Below are positions 25,101-37,703 of a stretch of DNA of 64,000 bases, one piece after another. Position 1 is the stretch's first letter; the number at the start of each line of letters is the position of its first letter. Position numbers and translations under genes: made by a program. The notes under the pieces are model-generated. The model made no database searches and was not told the origin of the DNA. It was given only the letters and a program-made list of their open reading frames with translations. The stretch is from Didymodactylos carnosus. Its lineage: Eukaryota > Rotifera > Eurotatoria > Philodinida > Philodinidae. The stretch is from the NCBI GenBank assembly GCA_905250885.1, contig CAJNOQ010000030.1, positions 33,364 to 97,363 of the forward strand, written 5' to 3'.

Positions 25101-26500
25101 GCTGCAACATTTCAATTTTTTTCACTTAATCGATTGCGGTTCAATACCTTCGATAGCTATCGGACTAATTCTTTCGCGATTTTACTCAGCTTTCTTATCG
25201 CTTCATTTTCAGCTACGATAATCTAGGGTTTTATTTTGTTTCGAGCGAAAGATCCTATGGACACCCATAAAACTTTCGTCCTATGGAAAATCATTTTTAC
25301 ATGTTTTTTGAAAAACAAGCCGAATGTTTTACGGCTAATTTTTTATACTTTACACGATGTACATATTGAAATCTTCTTGGCTGTGAGGTTTGTATAAAGT
25401 GGTCGGAGTTGTATAGAAGTACCATACATTCATCTGAAATATCCCATCATTGCAGTAACTTGCTCCGCTTCACTTAAAACCGATCTAGTTCTCGTCGAGT
25501 TACTCAAGAAAATGTCTCTTTTTTGACTTCATAGCTGGTACAGAAATCGAGAAAGTTGACGTTTACACTTCTAGCAATATTATCGGATTCGGCGCCACGC
25601 TCAACATGAGTTAATGAGCGCTACGACTAATTTTACAACGCGTTGTCCAGTTTTTTAGCAAAGCTCTTAAAGTTTTTATATTGGAAGTGGTCTTCCAACG
25701 AAGGATTGTCTTCTATTATGGAAAAGGATTTAGTTTGAATAACATTACTACTAAGAAATCAAAATGAGGTGAGTATTCTTAATCGTGATCTTATATGAAT
25801 CACTAGTATCACAATCAAATATGTTCCATTTATGAAAAGAGTAGAGAGCAACTAGTAAACGATATATTAATTTACTATCATTAAAGACCTATTTATTACA
25901 AATGCACATAGCTAATGAAAGTAAACAGTTCAGACTACACTTTGATATACACAACTCCACAACATATTTTCGAAAAACATTGTGTTTTTGAGAGGCGATC
26001 TCCTTTAAGATAATGTAAAGTTCAATATAAAAGTTAATATACTTTGATTGAAAAAATAAATAAGTTTAAGGTTATTATATTTCGAGAAGAAGAAAACGTC
26101 ACCTTTTCACAATGAAGAATCGTTTCTTCTTTTAGTCTAAAAACAAAAAGGTAGTCTAGATAGGTTGATTATTCATATTCTTTCTTTTCTTATTGGTGAT
26201 CTTATTTTTATTGCATTTCAAATACAAAAAAAGGAAATCATACGTTATTTTTGTCTAAACTTAAAAATAACAATCGAAAATAACGTGATCTCCAAAGAAG
26301 TAGATATAAACTGGCCACACAATATAAAAAAAACAACTCGTTTGCCAAGAAGGTAATAAATTGATTAGACATCATAACTGAAAATCATTCCCGTTTGATG
26401 TAAAGAAAATGTTTGATAATTGAACTTTTAATAAAAAATCAAAAAGTCAAAATTATCGAGAAGATTATCACCTGATTACAATAAACAATTTTCTACATTT
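22121..26500. other. Gene-poor AT-rich DNA
   Basis: No gene, RNA gene or defined element recognised. Several short ORFs (23631-23813, 24285-24536, 26165-26356 plus; 24495-24695, 24931-25125 minus) look like chance. Confidence 0.45.
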
Positions 26501-26510
26501 TAATAAAAAT

Positions 26511-27096
26511 AAAATATCAATCTGTTGTTTTCTCTTTCTGAGCAATATAGTAAGCATTTCTTTCTACCCTGTCCAGACTACACTACTGTTCGTACAAAAT
26601 TATTTGATACATTACATGAGTGTGATCCTGATCTGAGTATAGATATGAATATCCTTCTCCTAATCTTCTCCTTCTCATCCTTTCGACTTTGAGCAATATG
26701 TAAAAGTTTATAAAGCAATAACTATCTATATATGTGAAACTAAACGTTTTGTGACAAACTAAACAAGTTTTTTTTTATGCTACACCTTGTTCATTTTTTC
26801 AATGTGTGTCTTATATTTTACTGAAGTTCCAAGTGTTTTTCTACTCGTAAAACTTTCTGTAATTCGAAAACAACCAGTTTGTCTATTTATTTTACTGTTT
26901 ACTAACTAATTTACTGACTTATTCATTCAATTTTTGATGCTGTCTTCTTTGTATATCGCAGACCTCGTGTCTACTATATAATGGCAATGCCGAATTAGTA
27001 ATACTAAAGCTCTATACTTTATATTTTTCAAATAAAATAGCTTAAACCAAAAAAAAATATCAATCTGTCGTTTTCTCTTTCTGCGCAATATAGTGA
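26511..27096 (+). repeat. Pair of about 45-bp direct repeats upstream of the transporter
   Basis: ATATCAATCTGTTGTTTTCT followed by CTTTCTGAGCAATATAGT at about 26514-26552 recurs with three differences at about 27057-27096 (TGTCG and TGCGC variants). The copies are about 540 bp apart in the same orientation. The second copy ends about 155 bp before the chosen start codon of the transporter gene. Confidence 0.7.
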
Positions 27097-27250
27097 ATAT
27101 GAATGAGAGCCATGCTATACCTAAGAAATTATTTCAGTTAAAAAAGATAATTTATACAAATAACTGTAATACTTACCAATGAAAGAAGGAGAATTACACC
27201 ATCGAATTGTTATTATCGATTTTTTAGATTATTTTATAAAAACGTCAAAA

Positions 27251-30200
27251 ATGATCACTCGAACATTGAGTGTAGTTGATTATATTTTGCTTTCTATTTT
27301 ACTATTGTCATCAGCTGTTATTGGTATTTTATTTGGATTTGTAAAGTCGAAGAAAAGTTCAGCTAAAGAATTTTTACTAGGTAGGTAAGGTAATTTTGCT
27401 ATTTTCTATGTTATACACTAAAATAGTTCATTCTTTTTCACTATTTTAGCGGATGGCGGTATGGGGGTACGCATATATTAAAGTTTGATGTAATGCATCC
27501 TATTAAATGAATTCTTTATTCTTCCATGGACTTAGGTTATTCCAACGGCTCTAAGTATTTGTGTGTCATTTTTGTCAGCTATAACATTATTAGGTACACC
27601 CTCTGAAGTGTATCTCTATGGAACAATGTACGTTTATCAAGGTAGAAATCATAACTCGCTTATAAAATTTCATATCCTAGAAGTTATTTAATGTTTATAG
27701 CAATCTCATGGTCGTTAGCGAGTCTAGCAACAGCAACAATCTTCATGCCTAAATTTCGTGAGATGAATTTTACTAGTGCTTATGAAGTAATTTTAAGATA
27801 CATATTAAAACATCATAAGCGATCAGCTAATCTAAAATTTTTTCAGTATTTAGAAAAAAGATTTGATAATTCTGTTAGACAAGCAGCATCATTGGCATTT
27901 TCAGTATTTATGGTAAGGGTCACTCTATAAGGAAGTTTCAAACTAGATTCTGGTGAACTAGTCTTTCGTCAGGTATTCAGGTATTGTATTTGGATAACTC
28001 CAAAACTTCGATGAAACTACATCCAGTACTTGCTTGCTTTGTGCGCAATAGTCATAAAAACAGATGTAATCTATGATGTTTATTCTGAATGGCCATCGTC
28101 ATTGTCCATCGGCCGTGGACTATCGGTTTTCTAGAAAGTGGTCCCTCAAAAATCAGAATTTTTCTCAATTTTATATCTAATCAACCAATAGAGCTCATCG
28201 AATTATCCAAATGTATACATTTTACGATCAATTTTTATCTCGTAAAAAGCCTATTCGGCATACTTACTTAGCTCGATCTGCTCTATCAACTGATCTTATA
28301 AAAAATTGCGTTTTTGAAGAAAAACTCTGATTTTTGAGAGACCACTTTCTAGAAAACTGGTAGTTTATAGTCTATGGACAATGTTGATGATCATATTCAG
28401 AATAAACATTATAGATTACATCTGTTTCCATGACTATTATCTTTATTTTTCGCTTCAGTTGATCTACATGGCGATAGTATTGTATGCCCCGGCATTAGCA
28501 CTTAGTCAAAGTAATTAATTTTGAATAGTATACTAATAAACAAGTATACACAAAATACACGATAATACTACATATACGATAAAATACTTTTTAGCAACCG
28601 GGCTAAACATATGGTTATCAGTTGTTTCGATTGGAGTTATTTGTACATTTTATTCATCAGTGGTGAGTTTCTAAAGAAAGTGATAGCTTCAGAACTGAAT
28701 TATGATGAATATTCAGGGAGGTATGAAGGCAGTCATTTGGACTGATGTGATTCAAGCAATTGTCATTTTAATTGGTCTTTTGGCAGCGATAATTCAAGGT
28801 ATAATATTTCAGAAAACAAGTTTTATCAATGATTTATCGTTTTTACTTCGTGGAAAGGACTGATATCATTAGGAGGATTCAAAAGAACATTCGACATTGC
28901 TTCAAAAGGGGGACGAATTCAATTTGACAGGTAAATGTTTTCATTATTCATGATGATTTTTTTAATTTAACTATTATCATGTAATTTTAGTGTTAGTTTT
29001 GATCCTCGAACACGACATACCATTTGGAGTTTACTTATTGGTGGTACATTTAATTCACTGTCTACTTATGGTTTTAATCAAACTCAAGTTCAGCGTTACA
29101 TGTGTGTTAATTCAACGAGAGGTGCCAAGCAAGCGCTAGCTATTAATGCTGTTGGAGCCGCTTTGGTCATAGCGATGTCCTGTTTGATCGGAGTTATATT
29201 GTACGCTTATTATGCAACATGTGATCCTTATACGGCTAAATATGTTCGTGATATCGATCAAATATTTCCCTACTTTGTCATGGAAGTACTGAGCGATAAA
29301 AAGGGTTTACCTGGTGTATTTTTGGCTTGTATATTCTCTGGCTCCTTGTCAACCGTTTCATCTGGTTTGAATAGTTTATCGGCTGTTATTATTGAAGATG
29401 TTTGGAAAGGATTATTTAAAAGAAAATTAACCGATGAACGACAAGGTTTTGTATCAAAAATATTCTCCGTTTTTTTGGGCGCTGTTGTCATGTTATTAAC
29501 ATTGGTTGTCTCATATTTGGGTAGTATATTGAATGCAGCTTTATCTTTATTTGGAGTATTATCTGGACCAGTAATGGGTGTTTTCTTTTTGGGCTTCTTC
29601 TTTCCGATGGCTAATCGACACGGTGGAATTATCGGATTTGTAGTATGTCTCGCAATTCAACTGTGGATTTTTTTTGGTGCTCAAATTTACAAAGGGCAAA
29701 TGACAAGTGAAAGATTACCACTATCGATAGCAAATTGTCCAATACAAATCGGAAATTATACTAACATAACAAATTATTATTCATCATTATCATTCACTTT
29801 ACAAACAGAATCTTTTTCTACAACAGCTAAATCAATAGTTTTAAGGTAAATAAAACATTCGCCGATATGAAAGGAGATTTAATAATATGAAAGAATTCAA
29901 CTGAACGATGATTTTGCCTCTACTAGAATTAAAAATCAAATTGTGTGTGTACTACTGAAAAACTAATACTCTCTCTGTTTTCTTTATTGTAGAAAAAATG
30001 CATTATTACCATTTTATTCAATTAGTTATATGTGGTATGCTCCGATAGCTGTTATAGTTACATGTACTGTTGGTGTTATTGTTAGTTATATAACAGGACC
30101 ATTGAAACCGAATGAGATCGATCCTAAATTAATTATTCCAATATTTGATAAAATATGCTGTTGTTTACCAAAGAATATTAGGAAAAAATTACATTTTGGT

Positions 30201-30653
30201 ACTGATTATTATACATACCAAAATAAAGTAAGAAAGAAATTTTTTCATTTTGTATTAGATGTCAGAAGAATTTCTTTTTATTAATCTAAAAATTAATGAA
30301 GTATTCGCACAAACATAAAAATCTAGTATAAGTTAAAAATGTTTAATTCGATTAATTGTATTTTTAAATTATAAAACAGAATAATGATTAATTGTTTCTG
30401 TTTTTAGGATTTAGAATTGAAAGTCGACGATGCCACCTATCATACATTTCATACAAGTGCAAGTGCAGCAACATTGACTGACACAAATTTAAACTATTCT
30501 AAAACAAATATAATCACACCCCTCAAACAGAAATCAGATCAAACTTTGAATAAAATTATTTCTTCTCAAGATAATACAGTACCAGTACCATTAACATTTA
30601 CAGCCGTTAATAACATTGACGATACATCTAATGATCAAGTAACTCGAATGTAA
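27251..30653 (+). CDS. Sodium-coupled monocarboxylate/multivitamin transporter (SLC5 family)
   Basis: Exons: 27251-27380, 27450-27466, 27536-27641, 27701-27912, 28459-28510, 28595-28662, 28717-28798, 28858-28930, 28991-29845, 29993-30227, 30408-30653. They sum to 2,076 nt, giving 691 residues and a stop in frame. The protein is a multi-pass plasma-membrane symporter expected to move Na+ with a small carboxylate (lactate, pyruvate, vitamin) or iodide. Diagnostic blocks are DGGMGVIPTALS and GTPSEVYLYG in the TM1-TM2 region, GFNQTQVQRYM near residue 275, and FSGSLSTVSSGLNSLSAVIIED near 360, which carries the TM8 serines of the Na2 site. N-glycosylation sequons (NYTN, NITN) lie in the loop before the last TM. 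The cytosolic tail is longer than usual and ends VTRM, a class I PDZ-ligand form. An upstream in-frame ATG at 27179 would add 24 residues; 27251 matches the family's short N-terminus better. The closest human types are SLC5A5, A6, A8 and A12; substrate cannot be decided. Confidence 0.93.
28048..28438. mobile_element. Foldback element in the transporter's fourth intron
   Basis: AATAGTCAT at the left end and ATGACTATT at the right end bound two inverted arms of about 120 bp. Shared blocks include ACAGATGTAATCTAT, TGTTTATTCTGAAT, CATTGTCCAT, TTTTCTAGAAAGTGG and CTCAAAAATCAGA. The centre, near 28240, is unpaired. It sits entirely between the exons ending at 27912 and starting at 28459, and it accounts for most of that intron's length compared with the 55-160-nt neighbours. 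Confidence 0.85.
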
Positions 30654-33027
30654 TTGACATGATCATATTTTAGAATATTATCGCAGAAAAATAACTTCAC
30701 ATTATTTTTTGGAACATATTTGTAGTATAGTAGTTTAATATGAAAAACAAAAATTTCGTGCATTTATAGTTAGTTATTTGAGTAATGAAAACTCGCAGAA
30801 GAATGCACTTTAATTTTCGGTAAATGCATGTACTATATTTCTATAAAAGTTGACGCGATGCTAAAAATATCATCAGTATCCAGTTGTTAATTATCCTTGT
30901 AAATTATAATTTCGTAAATCATAATAGATAGCTACCAAAGGATAATATACTTTGAATTTCTAAAGCTTGGGGTAATTAGTGATACTCTTGTCAAATATTG
31001 AACACAAATGTTACCGTCAGACATAATGGCGTAATTAACCATAAAGTTCTTAAATGAAAATAGCTTATATCAACCATAAAACTTCTCATTTTTAGCTTTC
31101 GTAATTTATTAATTGTGTTTAACTCTTTGATTACGGAGCTCATATATATGTATATGTTGTGCTTTTGCTCAAATTATGACTGTTATGACCTTCCCTCTTG
31201 ATCAGATTATAAGAATGTTCTCTTTCTCTCATGTTGCCAATATCATAGCGTCATCGTGTAGCATCTCCAGGTATCTAGACATCTGTTTGAGGTTTTTTTG
31301 AAAAACTCAAATTTTTTATCATTTTTCCAGCAAAAAACCGTAACTAAAGAGTTAAACAAGAAAATATATTATGAGCACGACAAGAAATAAAATAGAAATT
31401 GTATATTCGTCATAAAACATCCAGTTGCTCTGAAAATTAGAGTCTTATTGGACAAACCTTTCTTTTTTGTCTCAAGTCCATCTATCTCGTGCGAGAAAAA
31501 ATAACGGTCATTAATGTTATCTAACAGTTGTTTTAAATTCTGACAGTTGCAGATCCATAAGTAATTTTTTTGTATCTACAAAGCGTATTTTAGATGTTGC
31601 GTCCATCATAGATACATTTATGAATGTTGCACAGATCAGTTATTTTAACCAACAGGCTATTAAGCAATGTATAGTCTCCACTATAAGTTTCAAGTGTTCA
31701 CATCTACAAGTTAGAGAATTCTGGCCCATTTAAGGTGATTTGTTATTGATAGACAACGTAGTTTATAGATGAAGATGATCGTTTCATCCTGAGTAGAGAT
31801 CTTCATTAGCAATTATTACTGGCATAATGTCGTCGTTAAAAGTACCTTATACTAATGAAAAAAGTACGATTAATATCTGTTTTCTGAAAAATGATGTGCG
31901 CGCTTTTTCCATATCTCTTTGTCAAGATACGAGAAAACCCAATGAAACCAAGATTTTTTCGTTGCCAGTGCTAAATAACTTGACACTTGCTGGATGTTTG
32001 GATATTAATTAAACATATATTCATGTAAAATCTCGACTCGGTAAAAGTACTTTCTGTGTATGTTATGGTAGATATACTTTTATTCTGTGCCATAATCCTA
32101 CGTATAAGATATCGCAAATTTTTCCTTACGTAATAAAATAGATTGAATGGAAAGTGAAAGAGTCTTTTTTGAGATAATTTCACATTTTCTGGGCAATTAT
32201 CGAAATGTTAAATGTGGTTGGTGGTGATCGAACAATTTTATTATGCTTTCATTCACTCTTTGACATGTTTTTCTTTTTATTCAGAACCCGTTTGTCCGAC
32301 AGATCGGAACTACTCAGAAGACTCTACGGAAGATACGCAAGACTTCAATTCCTCATATTAAAGAATGTTGCTGAAAAACTGGAATAGTTTAATAAACAAG
32401 TGACTAGATGTGGTCCTAGAGTCTTTATCATGGGAAAAGTATTTTAGAGCGAAGAAAAATGCTTGTACCGTCGGTTTACCGCTATTGTGAGAAAATCCGA
32501 TAGTGCTGATTTAATTACAACTGCCAGTGATTGAGTTTTTGAATCTTACAATGGGTTTCGTCTGAATAAAATTTTGAATATTCACTCTTCAACATGAAAG
32601 TGATTTCTTGTCATTTGATATAGTTTATGAGATTCTTGATTTTAAGAAATAATAATCTCGTCGGTAAAACATCAAGTTTATAATATCGATCTAGTATGAT
32701 GTTACTGTTAACTGTGATGTTAGCAGTTTTGAAATCAATAATCTATCGAATTATATCATTTGACTTGTATTTTCGACGATGATCATGCATATAAAAATAG
32801 AAGCTGGACCATCAAATCATTACGTTTACTATAACAATACGTATATATGATCTAGTATGACATGTCGAATGAGTTTGGAAATATATGTTTTTTGTAAATA
32901 ACTATTCTTGTTGATTTTTCAGTTAAAATTTTTACGTTTCTTTGTTTTTGATTTTGATTAAAGTGTAAAACAAGACAAGACAAATGCATTGGATTTTGTT
33001 TTTCACCCTACACTGGAAACGGGTCTA

Positions 33028-33058
<31 letters not shown>

Positions 33059-34278
33059 AAAACAAGACAAGTGAGTTATATAGCGTGTTAGTCTTTGATG
33101 AGGTTGTATGAATACCAAAAAACATAAATCGTCTTGTTTTGCATAATTTGAATGTAAGTAAAATTTGAAGGTTGAAGGTTTTGAATAATCACATTTTTTC
33201 TTTGTGGTATAATGTCATCTGACTTTGTTATCCAAATATCGGGTGAAGGCTGTCATATTACAAAAATTTTATCTTGTAATCTCTTTATATTCTCAAATAA
33301 TAAATTCAATTTCGAATAATGATGCATCAGTGACTTATGTAACACGTGTAATGTTCGTTCACCGTCTTTTTGAGCATAGATAATGGACAATCTTTTTTTT
33401 GCTCTTATCACTTCTATTAACTAAGAAAATAGAGGAGAATTACCGACTCTGACATATCCATTACTTGGATATGTCAGTGAGTGAAAAAGAATTTGAAATC
33501 ATTTAATGCTTGTTTACAAAATGAGCTTAATTATTTTATATTGATTTAATTCTTGAATATTGTATGTCAGATTGACTCTTAAGCGGAGAATTTAATAAAG
33601 AAAAAAAACAATCATATTTTATTACTCAAGTGGTTAATGACAATGATTATTAGAGCGTTCTAGACGTTTCTCTAAGCAAATCTCTGTCTTAATCTATATT
33701 ATTATGGAAGCTGATTTTAGTTAAACCTAATTATTTCAGTTTTTCCACAAATGTCGGAAAGTAATACGTTGATCTACAAACATTTCTAATTAGACTGATA
33801 ATATTCTAGAGAAATAAACTACATCATTCAACGATCGATTTATATTTGAAATATCAAATAAACATGCAGGTCAGACAGTAGATGTACTTTGTTCTTAAAA
33901 TAAATTTTATATTATTTATTACACGAAATTATTGACAGTTACTCATGCACTGTTACGGATAAGTAAATTGCTGAAGGAAAAAATATTTGATGAAAGATTT
34001 TTCTTCATTAAATGTTACTTTGTTATTTGATCAAATATTCAGTTTTTCGTCAACATTTGATTATCTAATTGATTGGATTCTTGTTATTATCGATCTTAAA
34101 TGTTAATCAGTCATCTTATAATGTGAGAGAGGATTACCTTTGCAATACTAAAACGAACAAATTATGAACAGTATCATTTTCATAGGTTTAATCAGTCTCA
34201 TAATATATATTATGTTTTACAAAAAAATCATTGTCCGAGTAAAAGATAGACTATGCAGCAATCACCAGAGTAAGTGGT
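30654..34278. other. Gene-poor DNA downstream of the transporter
   Basis: No gene recognised. It contains a (ACTT)n microsatellite at about 33028-33058 and a perfect 12-bp hairpin (CTGACATATCCA, 33449-33460, complement at 33466-33477). The ORF at 31827-32012 has no family resemblance. Confidence 0.45.
33028..33058. repeat. (ACTT)n microsatellite
   Basis: About seven uninterrupted copies of the tetranucleotide ACTT/CTTA. Confidence 0.9.
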
Positions 34279-34373
34279 GTCCTCTCAATTCGTCCCTAAG
34301 TGGCTTTGCAAGATCAGATAATGTCAGAGGTGACAGCAGAAGTAAGAGTGAGCAATTAGGGACGAATGGAGAA
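34279..34373. mobile_element. Short inverted-repeat element, GGGACGAAT family
   Basis: TCTCAATTCGTCCCTAAGT at the left pairs with CAATTAGGGACGAATGGAGA at the right, about 50 bp apart. The same terminal word (AATTAGGGACGAATNGAGA) ends the much larger element at 44500-45226, so the two are probably family members of different size. Confidence 0.6.
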
Positions 34374-34814
34374 TAGATCGAGTAAATAACGGACTAAGTT
34401 TGCTGAAATCATCATAGTTCATTCAATTCTGTTAAATCTAATACAGCATTTCTTAACGTCTATTTATTCATCATTTGTCATTCTATATCTCTTTCACTTC
34501 ATTTCATTTTCAAAACACCGTTAGTAGAAATTATTTTGCATGTTTTTTTTGACTAACTTATCTTTTATGCTAATTTTTCCTTGCATCTATTTAATTTAAT
34601 GAAATTAGTGCTTTATAGCGCTATTACTTCTCAAAAATTTGGTCAATTTTCATAAAACACATTTAGCTTCAAGATCTTGAAGACTCTTCACTTTGCCATG
34701 GTAAAAGAACGAGTAAGAAAACCACTATTCTTGTATCATCGAGATTAGTACGATGAGTAGTTAACTATAGTGATTGTTACGGAGTGAACATTTGTTTCCT
34801 AAAATCTATGACTT

Positions 34815-35410
34815 ACGAGGGAAGTAGCCCAACTGATAAATCGCTTTTTGAACAAAATCTAGTGGACTATAGGTAGTCGACGATGCTGATTCCGAATATC
34901 ACCATAACTGCTACTGCTAGGCCTTCAAAGACCGGTTTTTTGGAAAACCAGTTAGTCTAAAGAACAACTAAAAGCTTTCTTAATGAGGCATAACTATAGT
35001 CCATAAATTTCTGATTAAAACGAGGCATCTCCCACCTCTACATGACCGTTCTTTGCAAAGTTATAGAATTTACAAGAACAAGCCCTAAATTCATTTTTCG
35101 TTTTTCTTTCTGTAGCTCTGAGATGACAATGAACATTTAGGGCTTGTTCTTGTAAATTCTATAACTTTGCAAAGAATGGTCATGTAGAGGTGGGAGATGC
35201 CTCGTTTTAATCAGAAATTTATGGACTACAATTACGCCTCATTAAGAAAGCTTTTAGTTGTTCTTTAGACTAACTGGTTTTTCAGAAAGCCGGTCTTTGA
35301 AGGCCTAGCAGCAGCCGTCGTGGTGATATTCGGAATCAGCATCGTCGACTACCTATAGTCCACTAGGTTTCGTTCAAAAAGCGATTTATCAATTGGGGTA
35401 CTTCCCTCGT
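34815..35410. mobile_element. Near-perfect long palindrome, 276-bp arms and 44-bp spacer
   Basis: The left arm 34815-35090 (ACGAGGGAAGTA... to ...AGCCCTAAAT) is repeated as its reverse complement at 35135-35410 (ATTTAGGGCT... to ...TACTTCCCTCGT). Few mismatches are visible, for example GAACAAAATCTAG against CTAGGTTTCGTTC and CAACTGAT against ATCAATTGG. Equal arm lengths mean almost no indels. There is no ORF. A transcript through it would fold into a long hairpin. No target duplication is visible at the borders. It is the youngest-looking foldback in the window. Confidence 0.9.
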
Positions 35411-36231
35411 TAGACGTCTGACATTTTACATAGCTCTCTCATCTTGACTGAGGCTTTCGTATGAAAATTAGCCTTATACTCTTTGCGACTTCTGTACGCA
35501 ATCTAAACGTGGCGCACTCGTGTTTTTAGCCATAGTGTATAACAACATATATACATATATTTTAAAGGATTTCTATAAAACGTTTTTTTGTACAAAAAAG
35601 ATGTATCATATTTTGTTTAGTTTGTCAAAAATTTGTTTCCAGAAACCATGCACGGTTATCAGTAATATAAATCGTAAACCAATATATTAATTAAATTGAA
35701 CTAATGTTTGTTCATTAAACTTGTCTTATTTGTAGCTTATAAATGATTTTTGATCGATCACAATTCTCAGACAAGTTCTATATGTAATCTTTGTTTGTAT
35801 CACACACATACGACGTTCTATGATATTATTTTAAAATGAAAGAATTAAAGAAAGTAAACCGTTATCACTTTTGTTTGAATATATCTCTATATACGATTGA
35901 ATACTCTACATACTAATGAACGAAGAAAAGAAGGATATATATATATACAAACATATTGCGAAATATTTGCTAATTTAGAATATTGTCCTAAAATGGTTCA
36001 ATCCTATTACATTTGAATGTGTATGTGTGTATGATATAAAAAACAGATGGATAATTTGAACATTATTTAGCTTTTGATGCTTGATTCCCGATGGGTTTTT
36101 TGTTACAAAAACAGATATAAACGCAGACATAATCATAATACTCATGAGCTTCTGACGCACAACTAATCAATACAGGTTTGGTATTTCGGTGATTATGAAA
36201 AGGACAATACCAGTTTCAGTCGTTGTAACTA
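35411..36231. other. Gene-poor AT-rich DNA
   Basis: No gene recognised. A short ATATAT tract lies at about 35935-35946. Confidence 0.45.
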
Positions 36232-36582
36232 TACAGCAGAGTTGGAACTTGTTTATTTTTACTCAATAGGGCTGGACTAGCCGGTTAAAAACACGCCTAA
36301 ACCGGTGAAAAACCGATCGGTTTCAAAAAACTTTTTAACCGGTAGAAAATCGGCAATGTATTTCACAAAAATGTAGCTGGAAACTCACTTTTCTTGAAGC
36401 AGAGTCGAACAGAAACAACTCACAGAAACCAATTCTTAGAATGTAGCACGAAAAGATTTTTCCCGAGCTGAAAAACGATATTTCTTGAACAACTTTCATG
36501 GTAAATCAGTGATATTTTCTTCGGCCTCAACCGGTAAAAAACCGGTATCAATCGGACCCGATCCAGTCCCAACTCTGCTGTA
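36232..36582. mobile_element. MITE-like element with TA flanks and ACCGGT motifs
   Basis: The terminal inverted repeats are CAGCAGAGTTGG (36234-36245) and CCAACTCTGCTG (36569-36580). Each is flanked by TA (36232-36233 and 36581-36582), as expected for a TA target duplication of a Tc1/mariner-type transposase. Inside, ACCGGT or AACCGGT occurs at both ends (36280-36350 and 36525-36550) in opposite orientation. No transposase is encoded, so it would depend on one elsewhere. The short ORFs on both strands here are artefacts of the element. Confidence 0.78.
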
Positions 36583-37703
36583 CAGTATTGTAATTTCGCT
36601 CTACTCTGCAATTTTAGGAGCTCATATACTACTGGACGTGATGTTGTCATCCGCATACTCCGTACATTGTATTTAAATTATTATGCCGTCTTTCTCAAAT
36701 TGTTTTCCAATCTTTAAGTTAGAGTTTTCAAAAAGGAAAATCTGACATTGCTAACTCAAGTTTCCTGACATGAATAATATCAGTTTTGTATAAAACTATT
36801 CTATAAACAATAGAAAATTCTCAAATTTTTTAAGGAATAGACCTGTTTGTTGTACCAATCGATTTTTATAGTAAGTTCATTAAACTCAAATAAGTTTTTA
36901 TTTTTTACTTCTTACTCTAAAACTGGTTTAATATTCACATTTTTTTTTCTCTCTTCTTTCGATTCTTACATCATATGCCGTGTCAAGCTATAAATAGATC
37001 ATCCTTGTGAATTATAGATAAATTTTCTTTCCGGTTAAACCGAATATGACATTGATGACGCTTCAAGTTAATGTGAGCTGTAAATCAATTTCATTTGAAT
37101 GTCAAGATTTTTTTTTTTTCTATAAGAAGACAACCTTGATCTAGTTGTTGGAGTCCTATATCCATTATATACATAATTTTGCATCTGTTTATATTCAATA
37201 ATTCATTAACATCTGACATAGTTTGTTAAGTGCTAAACACACACGTACACGTATAGGAAAAAAAGAAAAAAAAAAAACAACCTAGTAACTTTTTTTACAA
37301 GATCACATCCGAAATTTTTCGGATAAGTGATTATGGCATTTTTGAATTCTATTCACGGTCAAAAATGAGAAAAAAAAGAGAAAATTTTACTACAACAAAA
37401 AAGAAAAAAAAAAAGAATGAACAAAAATGAGAAATACAAAAAAGTAGATATTGTAAGATATTTTTAAAATAACCAACGGAGAGACAGATTCACACTGAGT
37501 AAACAAATTTCACTTTCTAAACTTTAAAACGATTAGAGAACAAATTTTTTCTAGAGACAACAGAAACAATAAAAAGATAATCGACATATCGAAACGCTTT
37601 ATCAAAGAATATAAAATTGATCAAGTAGTCGTGTCAATAGGAAAAGGATATCTATCATTCTTTTTGACTAAGTAGTATGACAATTCGTATATAATAAACA
37701 AGT
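36583..37703. other. Gene-poor AT-rich DNA, probable 3' flank of bZIP gene A
   Basis: A-rich low-complexity sequence around 37255-37440. No coding or RNA feature recognised. Confidence 0.45.

Noticed and set aside
33028-33058. Possible CRISPR-like or telomeric tandem array
   Set aside because: It is a plain ACTT microsatellite with no spacers and no telomere-type unit.
34164-34376. 70-codon plus-strand ORF
   Set aside because: Its second half is the inverted-repeat element at 34279-34373, and the first half has no motif.
36420-36676. Opposed ORFs of 63-78 codons
   Set aside because: Both lie in the MITE at 36232-36582 and translate its repeated ACCGGT region.
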